In this document: piece after piece, positions 21,779 to 32,181 of the stretch | Layout of the letters: every line of letters begins with the position of its first letter | Numbering within the stretch: the first letter of the stretch is position 1 | Assembly (NCBI RefSeq): GCF_001632365.1 | Contig: NW_024468529.1 | Span: forward strand, 475,069 to 537,160 | DNA from: Laetiporus sulphureus 93-53 | Lineage: Eukaryota; Basidiomycota; Agaricomycetes; Polyporales; Laetiporaceae | Length of the DNA: 62,092 nucleotides | Direction: 5' to 3' | Translations under genes and position numbers: made by a program | Notes under the pieces: generated by a model | The model's input: the letters and a program-made list of their open reading frames with translations, nothing else | Databases searched by the model: none | Told to the model about the DNA's origin: nothing

Positions 21779-24685
21779 CTTAGTCAGATGTACATGTCAT
21801 TTATAGGTACTTCTCTTTCCACAGTGCTGACTCAGTTTTTGTCAGAGCTGATGGTAGCATCATCATTCAACTGTCATGTTGCTTACCCATTCTGTTATCT
21901 TCTGCACACCATGTAAAAGCAAGCTAGGATGGGTGGAAAATGCCTGTCATCCGAGTTTTGTATATTATTCGCACATTTCATTCCTTTCTTTGCTTCCCGA
22001 TATTGCATGAAACCTTCATGGACCTCACTACCGCTGTTCACCAACAGTGAGCAAAATAATGGTGAGTTCATCACCTGTGGCATGGTAGCACCCGGGCCAT
22101 GCACATGGGAAGTCTGGCACTTGTTTATCCCACACTTTAACTGCAACCCTCACCCTCATCTCTCCTTGTCGCTCTCATCACAATTGACCCACTTGCTGCA
22201 GTGTTTTATCTGCTGTCATATTTGTGTCCATGCTTCTCCTTTCTGACATCCTGTTCCGGATCGCCTAAGATTAGTGAACACTGATCCTTGGTCTTGTTAC
22301 CCAGCTCACCCCAGCTGTTGCTGATGCTCTCTGCTTGAATTTGGTCTGCCGCAAATAGTGAATGCTGTTTGTGACACTGCTTTGTCATGACTTTGTTGAA
22401 TGATCAGTCGACACTGATCACGCTCCTCTTGTCTTCATTGGCTTCTCAGACATTGTCATCTTTTCACTCCTTGTCTCGATTCTCTAGGATTAGTCATTGC
22501 TGATTATAGATCTTTTGTCCTGCTCACCCTGACTGTCACTGACCGTCCTCTATGTATACTTTCAATCTGCCATGAATAGTGTGTTCTATTCATGGTGTTA
22601 TTTCATCTTGATGTTGTGGAGTGATGAGTGGATGCTGATCACGCTGTTGTTGTCCTTGTTTTTTTTTTCCTGGCCTCCTCATTTGAGCCCCTTATCTCAA
22701 TCACCTAGGATTAGTGATTGCTGATCTGAGGTCTTCGTGTCCTGCTCATTGTGGCTGTCTCTCACTATGCTCTCTGCCATGAATAGCCGATTCTGTTACT
22801 GGCACTGTTTTGTCTCGACCTTCTTGTGTGATCATCATCCTCTTCTTCACTTCTTTTTTTACACTCCTGTGTGCTGTTTTCCTATAGCGTTCATCTGTCT
22901 GGGTGTGTAGAGTGCTGTTGGGTCATGCATTGGCTGTGAGTCAGTTATGCAATCGGAGCACATTTACGCTCAGCTGACTTTTACATTGGAGGGTGTTGAC
23001 ATACTGGTGTACAGCTGAACCTGGTGAGTTCTTGTGCTGCATCATCATGGTTCTCCATGTGCCTTCTGCTACGCCAATCTCTTTACATGGTCGATGTTGA
23101 TTTCCACAAGGCTTTCATGTTAATCACTCTTATTATTCTGATTGTCCGACCTTAGTCAGGACGTTGAATGTTATCCACATTCTTGCCCTTAGATTGTCAA
23201 TCTGAAACTTATATATTGCCAATGTCATTGATGTCACATGCATAATGCACATGCCAACCTTTAGTCACATGCATAATACATACAAGGGCGCTCATTGTAA
23301 CGTCAATGGTAACAGTTTATCCACGTGCATTCATTTGTAATGCTAATGGTAATGCTATATCCATGTGCAGGTATCCTGCGATGTAATGGTCATCATAATC
23401 TTTTTTGCATGTCACTGCTTGTGCTCTCTCTATCTTCTCTCACTCTGTCATGAATAGTCGATTCTGTTCATGGTGCAATCTAGTCTTGACATTGTCACGT
23501 GATCAGTGAATGCTGATCACGCTGCTCTTGTCTTTGTTCACTTCTCTGGTGTCCTCATCTTTTCACTCCTCATCTCGATCATTTAGGATTAGTCGCTGCT
23601 GATCATAGGCCTTGTTGCACTGCTCATCCTGGCTGTCGCTGACTATGCTTTCTTTGTCTGATTTTGATCTGCCGTAAACAGCAGATGCATATCCGCTATC
23701 AGGAATGGTGCAACATTCAGATGCGTGAAGTCACGATGTGCATCCACCTGTTAGATATGTATGTATGTGTACGTCATTCCACCTCTGGTGTCTTCTCCGC
23801 TGCTTCATTTCTAGATTCTAGTATGGTCCACTTATCCTCATCGGACCCATGTGGCATGAACCCCTGTCTTTATGTGTACTTGGTCCACATTGCATGCTGT
23901 GCTTCTCACCCTGTTGGATGAGATAAAAGGGTGTTACATATACAGAAGTGATTATTACCACCATCTGTCCCCACTCCAACCTGCCATGTTCCAAGCAGTG
24001 TTGTCTGCCATGGACGCATTGGGTGGTGAAATGGTCCTCCAATTTGTCTATTCATTTTTACGTGACACTTGGGATGCATTATGTATTGACCACTGACCAG
24101 GATACGAAACACTCTGATTATGTTCGATTTCACATTGTGTTTCGTGTCCTGTGCAAGTTTCTATGTCTAAATCCAATCTTGCAATATGTACGCATTTCAA
24201 TGAATCCTAAGCGACTGCCGTTCAACTCACAGCAGCATCATTTATGCATTCCTGCACTCAGCAGGATGGTTTGATAATTGGTGCATTTTCTGCATGCTCT
24301 TCTCACCTGCATGCGCCATGGGCCACGGCAAAGACTTCATAACTTGTGTAAGAGGGCCATTTCTGGCAGGAATGATTCCTGAGGTCCTGACCAGTTTGTC
24401 ATGACATTCATCAGATTTATTGAAAGGAACAGAATGTTGCCCACAGTGAAACATCAGTTGCTTTGACAGATATTGAAAATGATGTGATCATTGAAGATGC
24501 AGCTATATGTTGAAGGAATAATATATTCTGAGTAATCTACAAAGATTACAGTATGAAGAAGGAACCATACGATAGGACATTGACCAATCATGATATTCAT
24601 GAACCCGACTTGTGCAATGTGGGGGTGATATGAAGGAGATATAGATATGAGGAACCATAGGTTAACTCAAATATATTTATAGTAT
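21779..24685. other. Repeat-bearing DNA without a recognised gene
   Basis: It contains the degenerate repeat of period near 220 bp at 22255-23650. Downstream, a plus-strand frame at about 24100-24274 contains SDYVRFHIVFRVLCKFLCLN and MNPKRLPFNSQQHHLCIPAL, which look protein-like but match no family I recognise; stops surround it. A poly-T tract lies near 22660. Confidence 0.4.
22255..23650. repeat. Degenerate long-unit repeat, period near 220 bp
   Basis: The block ATTAGT followed by a CTGAT segment begins at 22270, 22489, 22710 and 23588. Spacings are 219, 221 and 878 bp, the last close to four periods. A second block, CTGATCACGCT, occurs at 22414, 22635 and 23513 with the same spacing. Units also share TCTGCC(A/G)(T/C)(A/G)AATAG. 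The region between 22930 and 23440 has lost clear similarity. Confidence 0.7.
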
Positions 24686-25622
24686 ATCAGTGTCACAGTA
24701 TTAAGTGGCACCTTTCTTTTTGCACCAATAAAGTCATCATTCGGCAACCACAAGTGGTTATTTAGACGCCAACCTTCATATTGGTCTCACAAAGTGGATA
24801 CTTAGACAAACAGCACAATACCACCACATACATCGTGGATATGACTGTGTCTACCACATGACCACCAAGCACCTATGATTCAGCCACCCAGTTATGTGAC
24901 ACTGGCCACTTGCCCTATTCAGAAGTTATCAGGCATTGGTCACGTGACACCAGGCCATTTGCCCAGAATGGAACTTTTTGGTCCACAATAGGCTTACCTG
25001 TGCTCATTGGACCATCAAGCTAGCAAGCACTCAATTCGCTGCTCAATAGCAGCACCAACTACATGGCTGCCAAATAGTAGCACCAATATTAGAATATGCG
25101 CTATGGCAGAACCCCCATTGGCCACTCAATAAGCAGCACCACTTCATCTACTCAAATAGTGGCACCATCTTCAGGCAATTATCTCATTGGGTAAAGTAGG
25201 ACTACCTTGGCGTATCCATGGCCTTTATAGATAGTTGTTATAGCAAAAGTCCAGAACCATTACTGGTTTTGGTAATATGTTCACATGTAGACAGGACAGG
25301 ACCCCAGTAAGTACACCATGGTTAGGGTACCCAGGGTCCACTACTACATGTATATAAGCACATGAGGATCTAAGGGAAGACCTTAGATTCATTCATCTAT
25401 TTCATGCAGCCTAAGAAGCCTTCACCCCCTCTTTGTGTGACGTAAGGCTATGGGCCCTTTGAGCCCATTTTTGTAGGCTGCATGTCACTGCATGCCTTTT
25501 TAACCTAGCCCCCTTGTGGCAGGTCCTTATTTTGGTTTTTGTGCAGGTTACTGAGTGCGGCTAGCACCTTGCAGCCATTTCCTTGCCTTTTGGCAGGATC
25601 TATGATGCACCGTGACAATCAG
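24686..25622 (+). repeat. Solo LTR with 5-bp target-site duplication
   Basis: The LTR itself is 24691-25617 (927 bp), running from TGTCACAG to CCGTGACA. The pentamer ATCAG stands immediately outside both ends (24686-24690 and 25618-25622), which defines the insertion exactly. A TATA box occurs in ACATGTATATAAGCA (from about 25347). With no internal region, this is the product of recombination between two LTRs. It is related to the LTR ending at 9803. Confidence 0.92.
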
Positions 25623-26484
25623 TAATATACTGAATATAATATTTGAGGAAAAGAAAACACCCAATCACAGATTAGGGGGTGCTCCTCACAAAGCCCAAAC
25701 CCAATCATAGAATAGGGGGTGTGCTATCAAGCACATCAAGCTTACCATAAATATAGTGAACACATTAGTCTTTTTATGCGAGTATCTGCTTTGTCATCAG
25801 ATAAACATGATAATGCAAGTATATTTCAAGGCTTGGCTAGCAGAATGACATACTGCTTTAGCCTGTTAAAGCTTACAATTGATTGATGTGACATTTAGTC
25901 CTGAGCATGACAAATAAATCGCATCACATTTATGGCAGTCACCCATATCCAGCTCATTTGATAGCCTACTGTAGACAAACTCCACTGTCTCAGCAAGTCT
26001 GTATTCATTTGACATGATATTTCTAAATCAGGAAATTAGCATATAATACTGCGAAGGCAAGCAGACAGACAATGTAACCGAGCCTAGTGAAAGTCAACCA
26101 AGATTGCATCCATACTAGTTCTTACATCACAATAAACCACTGTTTTCCTTAAATGGTTCAGAAACCAATAAAGCCAACCCAGATTGTGGAGTTATCAATC
26201 TGAAGAAGTGCATGACACTTGACTAGCTCAAATATTCAATCAAGTCTCACATACAAAATCTTCACTCAATCGAACATCTTCACTTTGCATAGTATCTTGT
26301 GAAATATACTGTGACAAATCGGGCAGACACTGTCCTTGAAACAAACTTCCTGTTTCTAAATACTTTAGTGAAGTAAGGGCAAGCACCGTCCTTGTAACAA
26401 ACTCTTTGTTTCTAAAGCATTTAGACCTGTGCAGCTTTGAGCACCCTATGGCACATGACTTTGCATGATTCAAAAATCATATAC

Positions 26485-26545
26485 TAGTCGAGATTCGAAC
26501 TTGGTACTTCACCCATTCAAGTGGCTTAGGGGCTAAGCCATGATG
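26485..26545 (-). repeat. tRNA-like sequence, probable SINE head
   Basis: On the minus strand TGGCTTAGCCCC (26529-26540) resembles an A box, and AGTTCGAATCT (26491-26501) resembles a B box at near-tRNA spacing. The D-arm region forms a perfect GGCTTAG/CTAAGCC hairpin. The stems do not close into a full cloverleaf by eye, so a tRNA-derived SINE or a decayed tRNA is more likely than a functional tRNA. Confidence 0.4.
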
Positions 26546-26883
26546 TCCAAGTTCACCAGAGACCACCTGACTATACCCAAGGTTAGCCTCGACCCCCCTC
26601 GAGTGCACAGGTTCATGTCTCAGCGAGAACAAAGATTATCATGACTTAATCCCTGACTCGACAGCTATAACACAGAAGCACGAAGTCCATGGGGGACTGA
26701 AGACTGAAGACCTGGATAAATCAGTACCACAGAGTGGTACACGAACAGTTGAGTATCTTTTTTGCGATACATCATGCATCGTATAATGACCTAGTGCATG
26801 TCTTTAAACTGCAAGCACCATTTGGCAGCTTTGAGCGCCACCATTTTGACCTGAAGCAAGTCTTTAAACTGCATCACCTGTAG

Positions 26884-26908
26884 ATACCAGAGGTCCTAGA
26901 CCTGGTAT
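26884..26908. repeat. Hairpin-forming inverted repeat
   Basis: Arms ATACCAG-A-GGTC (26884-26895) and GACCTGGTAT (26899-26908) pair with one bulged base around a 3-base loop. It could be the 3' hairpin of a Helitron or part of an LTR; neither is shown. Confidence 0.55.
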
Positions 26909-27427
26909 ATGGGGTCTTTACCCACATGTATATATACCAGGTAGCTACACCACAATCTATAGTGACTTCTCCACTGAGAGACTTGACCCCTTAACTGGGA
27001 GTCTTGTAGCCTTGCCTACTAAGTTCTCAGCTTGCTGTGTATCCTTGCGCATGCTGCACTAGCATGTAGCTTCTTTATCACTGTATTTAGCAGAACATTG
27101 TATTATGGCAAAGAAGACTATTGAGAAGCGATCATGTGTAACAGACCATGTTTTTATTATCAGAGGTATTCAGAATAGTTTAGTGTAGATTGCCACAGAG
27201 CTAAATCTACCATGTGCTTTGTTGAGAAGAGTAGGGTGTGCCATTTTCAGAGGGTCATCTAAAGTTGAAGTATTCCCTGCAACAATTCCATCATTATACC
27301 ATGTTCAATTATTGATGTCAACAATCCTGGCAGTGAAATGAAACTCATCAAAATAAATAATACCACACAAGCGAAATTTTGTACCTTGTTCTCCAATGTA
27401 CACAGCAGGATCTAGTTGAATCTGCTT

Positions 27428-27997
27428 CTAATTTGTTATGAATGCTAAGAAGTTAGGGATGTTAGCAAATACATATCTTCTGACCAGCCTTCCATGACAA
27501 GTTTGGCATGAAGAAGGGCTTGCAGCCATTCTGATAGTTTTCTTTTTTTTTGAAGAACCCAACTTGACAGAGGACTCTCTCCAGATTGATAAACTGCAGT
27601 CCCATAAATCAATAGAAGTGTCTTCTGCATTGATGACAGCATTGCAGTGATGACAATGAAGTTGAATGGTAATGTTGGAAGATGAAGACTGAAGCATAGC
27701 AGAACACAAGCTGTAGATGTCTGTGCCATCTTTTCCAGTGATTGAAAATGCCGCAGGGTCTGCAATGTGTAATTTTGCATGGATAATGTCTCTTGCATCT
27801 TCCATAGAACATTGACCTATCTGTTCCTTGGTAAAAATGTTAGTGAACTTGCAGAGAAAGTCATTCTGGTTGTTGACCAATTCATTCCATTGATCTGGAC
27901 AATCTTTGAAGACCTTGAAAAGTATGGAGAAAAGGCTATCATAGGCACAACTGTAGTTGTTCTCATCCCATATGAAACCAACAGGGCTTGAGTACAA
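27428..27997 (-). other. Cysteine-protease-like C-terminal domain of the Helitron protein
   Basis: The frame of 189 codons begins near GFIWDENNYSCAYDSLFSIL, where the Cys (27947-27949) fits the catalytic nucleophile of ubiquitin-protease-like folds. It has CxxC pairs (HCHHCNAV, SSCQTCHG) that could bind zinc, and FANIPNFLAFIT near the end. I recall similar domains at the C-terminus of basidiomycete Helitron helicases. A catalytic His was not placed with certainty. Confidence 0.6.
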
Positions 27998-28278
27998 GGA
28001 GAGGGGTGAAGTGGACCTATATTTTCATCATTGAAGTGTTTTCCATCGCTGACACGCTTGCGTTTCACCTGTTTTTTTCCACCCTGGTCATTGCTGACCA
28101 TGGGCAAAGCCTTTGTTCCCTTTGCAGGCACATATCCGTAAACAGGTTTGATTTCCATCAGTTTGTTTTGTGCCACTGAGGCCTTTTGTGCATCATCAAC
28201 ATGTTTGGAAGGTTTGCCCAGCATCTGCCAGGGACTGTCAGGCTCTGGGTCATCCAGTGGATATGGATCTTCGTTAGA

Positions 28279-30040
28279 TCACTTTAGTGCCTTGTGCATG
28301 GTCCCTTTCCATGCTCTGTAGGAAACAATCAAAGCATTCCTGATTACATCTTTGACAATGTCCGGCAACTTTTTGTTGTATCGAAGGTTTGTGATTTCAT
28401 CTAAAAGTTCAAGGTCTCTAAATTCTTGTCTCAGTGAACCAGAGATGCCCCCCATCAACTTATGCTCGTCGAAGCCTTGGACAACTATGGTTCCTTGATA
28501 TGTAGAGCCCCTAGAGAGACAGGTGTATATGGACTGATGAGACTTGCAATTTTGGAGATCACGTACATTGTCAGGCCTTGTGCGACCTTGGGAGGCAAAG
28601 TCGGTCATAGCAAAATTGGGTATAACTGTGACTTGGTCTCTTACAATGAAGACCGTTCGATCATTGGGCATGATGCATGTGATTTTCATTAGCTGGTGAC
28701 TAATAGGGACTACATTTTCAGGTAGTCCTTCCAACTTGATGGGTGTAGGAGCAGAGGTTAGTTGAACAAAGAGGATGTCTAGGGCCAGCTTGTTATCCTC
28801 CAAAGATCTCACCTTCCACCCAGCCACTACGCCTTCTGCACCATTGGTCACACAACACTCAGTAGCCTCATTGGTCTTAATCATGACTGGCATGCCTATG
28901 CATAGGGTTAATTTTCCGGGATGGTTATCTGTACAGTCGTGAGGTAGATTCCACAAGACTCTCTGAGTTTCAGGGTCTATAACATTGGATGACCGTTGTG
29001 GATTTACAGTAGCATGTTTTGCCTTTCTTCTCTTTTCCTCTGCATCTGATCTCCACTTGTCTTCAGAGTAAAATGTAATGAGTTGTTGTCCTATCTCTCT
29101 GGCAAAGCGTGTACAGCCAAGGTCGTTAATTTTGTCTCGATACGCATTCCAGGGGGTGATGATGGAGACATTTCTGAATCTGGGCTGATTTAACTTTGGC
29201 CTATCTGCAGCATGACCTGCTATACGTCCCTTCAAATGTTGTATGGCTGCCTGGGTGCAGGACTTGTATCTTAAGTTTTCCAAAGCCTTTCTCATTTTTG
29301 CATCATCAGGAGTTTGCTGCCTTTGTCTCATGTTCTCTCTCAAGATTACTGCAGTTGTGAACTGGTGCCAAAGTGCTTTGCCTATGGATGATTCTTGTTC
29401 ATAGTGACTGCTGGTGGTGTGCAGCACTGAGCTGACTTTATGGGAAAACAATGAATGTCCTGATCCTGCAGGGGGAAGCTGTGCAAAGTCTCCTTAAAAA
29501 ATCATGTTTATTCCTCCAAATGGCTTTCCTTCATTTTTGATAGCTGAGCACATCCTAGAGCATATTTTGTACAAGCTGTGGCAGTCCACCATTGACACCT
29601 CATCTAAAAAAAATGTACTCAATACACTGAAGACGCACTCTTACTTGAAGGAGGCTGGCAGCAGAATCTGAAGTGTACTTGCTCATTCCTAGGATAGAGT
29701 GATATGTTGAGCCAGCAATCAAGGCAGCGGCTGATCCAGTTGGGGCAACACAGAGAAATCTGTAACCCTCTTTACGTTCATTGAAAAAATGGATCAATGC
29801 CTTTATGACCTGAGATTTACCAGTTCCTGCCATACCACCAAGGTACATCTTTAGCTGTTCTCCACTGGGGTCTGTGGCATGTTTGGCAACCATTCTGAAC
29901 CCACGTTTCTGCTCTTTGTTTAGTTTGAAGAGTGTTTTAGTATCATCAATGAGCTTTTGACCTTTTTTCTCCTTCGCTTTGAAACCCTTCTTGAGATAAG
30001 ACATGTCAATCACTTTGACCAGATCTACATATTTATTCAC
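28279..30040 (-). other. Helitron PIF1-like helicase module
   Basis: Walker A is GGMAGTGKSQVIKAL (GGMAGTGKS at 29813-29839), followed by FLCVAPTGSAAALI. Walker B is FLDEVSMVD near 29600. The later block GDFAQLPPAG is preceded by a stop. The C-terminal helicase blocks include LCIGMPVMIKTNEAT and IYTCLSRGSTYQGTIV. It unwinds DNA 5' to 3' during rolling-circle transposition in this family. Confidence 0.9.
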
Positions 30041-31424
30041 TGCAGCTCCTGTTGCCTTGTCAACAACATTGTTTGCAACTGCTTGATCTGTGCGAGACTG
30101 TATGATTTCCTTCTTTTTTTCAGCAAGAAGCGATCACCACTCTGAAGCAGTATGACCCTTTCTGTCACAAAATTCAGTAGATGAAAAATGATCTTGAGTG
30201 GCATCACATCCTTCGGGAAGGTTGTCCATCTATCCAGAAGTATGCATGATGTTTTCCACATGCATCATGTGCATTAACTGCAATTGAGCCTTGGTTCCCA
30301 AGTTATCCCACTCAAAAATATTGCCAAAAACATTGTAGTGTGTGGTGACCTCATCAGCAGCATGTTGTATTTTGTAATCATGATCTAGTGCATCGATATC
30401 ATCATTGTTCATGTCAAACGGCATTCCACCAACATTTGCTCCTGCTTTCCTCAGCTTTGTGAAGTTATCTCTGTCATCATTACACTCATATCTAATGTGC
30501 ACATAGTCCATGATCTGTCTCTGTCTGTCAGTAAATTGATGTTGCTCGAAAAGATCATTCCATGACATTATCTGGTCATGTTTGAGGTCGTGTCCTGACC
30601 TCCACGGCTTGAATAGAGTTGACATGGTCATGCAGTATTTCTCTCGATTGCCGCTGTCTCTATGAGGCAATGCACCATCAACAAAATTAGAAATCATGCT
30701 CTCATCCTCTGGCAGAAACCTTACTTGCTTGGATTGAGATTGAGGGTGGGTCGGCAAAAAGCATGCAGGTTGAAGTTTATGGTCTGCGATATCTGCTTGC
30801 TCATCTGCATGAAATGTCTTTACATTTTCTGAGGTGAGCAATAGCTCATCATCACTGTTAGATGAATCTGTATAATGGTGTACCTCGGAAGAGCTTTCTT
30901 CATTCTCCTCTTTTGCTGGAATGAGCTCTCCTTCACTTTCTTCATCCTTTTCTGTCTGAATAGAAGTTATGTGGGAAGATGGCTGAAGCAGAAGCTCATC
31001 ATCTTCATCTTCAGGCTGTAGACATTGTTGCTCATCATCGATGAAAGGTTGGATAATCTTTGACGACAACTCAGGGGCAGAAACGTCTTTCATGAACTTA
31101 CGTGACTCTTTCTTTACTCATTGAATCCAATCATACAGGCACATTCCTTCGAAGATCGAAGGTCTATATATGTAATCATCTACTGCAGAGAGCACTACAA
31201 ACTTTCCTCGAGTTTGACTCAATATCACTTTTTCCGGAGGCTCAGGATCAGTGAATATCTTCATTTTATTGGTTGGCTTATCATCGTCCCAAGCAGTACA
31301 TACCTGCTTCATGAAACTTTTCCACATGCACACATTAAAAGTGTAGTTAGTGTAATGATCTTCGTGTTTCAGAAGATACAAGCAGGCCATTGGTCCTCCG
31401 ATCTCTGCGCTGGCCATTAATGCA

Positions 31425-32181
31425 TCAACAATTTTTGTCAGTAACATTCATCCTTTCTGTATTCCCTGCGATTAGGTTTTCACTTCTATCAAATACCTTG
31501 CAGACGGTTTCAAACATTACATGGGTTTTTAGAGGCATCTTGGTGATATAGTCAGTTACATAAGCAATGACAGATTTGATTGTGGTCCCTGACATGAGAC
31601 TCATGACGTCCATGTTGCATCGAAGAAGATATATAACAATTGGAGTGAGCGTATTGATCCAAGCCTCACCCTTTTTGATGTTGTGGGCCCCTGTTTCAGG
31701 ATCAACTGTGGTTTCGGTATAGGTAGTACGTGAAAAACGAACCTTGCAGCTTCCATACTTGTTATCTTTGCATCCGTGGAGACATTGGTGATGATTGGAC
31801 AGATAGATGAGCTCATCCACCTCAAGAGACTGTTCTTTCCACCACTTTTTCCAGGTTGCACACTTCTGACAGTCATTGTAGTTTTTTTTCCATACAGCGT
31901 GTCAGGACCAGTTTGGGCAGGGTAAGTGTAGGGAGTACGTGTTCTTTCTGCGCATTCAAGTTTTCGATGTGCTGACAGATGTCTTCCATTGTTCCGTTAT
32001 GAAATTCCCCAACATATATGCTTTCAAGATATTCTACGATCTCTCTCTGAAAATCTGAATTGTGATTGAGGATTCTATCTTGGATCTGCTGAGGACTTAG
32101 ACAATTTTTTATCGATATCATCATATGCATGTGCAGTGTTAGGCATTCTTGCTGTTCAATGGTTCCATAGTACACTGCCAT
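31425..32181 (-). other. Helitron Rep (HUH endonuclease) module
   Basis: YYGTIEQQECLTLHMHMM carries the HUH-type metal-binding pair as HMH at about 32127-32133. The catalytic two-tyrosine helix reads AYVTDYITKMPLKTH, with the tyrosines at 31560-31562 and 31548-31550. The tyrosine-to-tyrosine spacing of four residues matches Helitron Rep. A frame change separates the two parts near 31850. Confidence 0.88.

Larger units (their letters stand above)
25623..27427. other. AT-rich repeat debris
   Basis: No gene. It holds a tRNA-like segment on the minus strand near 26485-26545 and a copy of the GGCAGCTTTGAGC repeat near 26815. There is also a strong hairpin at 26884-26908 and a possible promoter-like ACATGTATATATACC near 26930. 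The 3' end of the Helitron should lie in this stretch (minus strand), but I could not fix its CTRR terminus. Confidence 0.4.
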
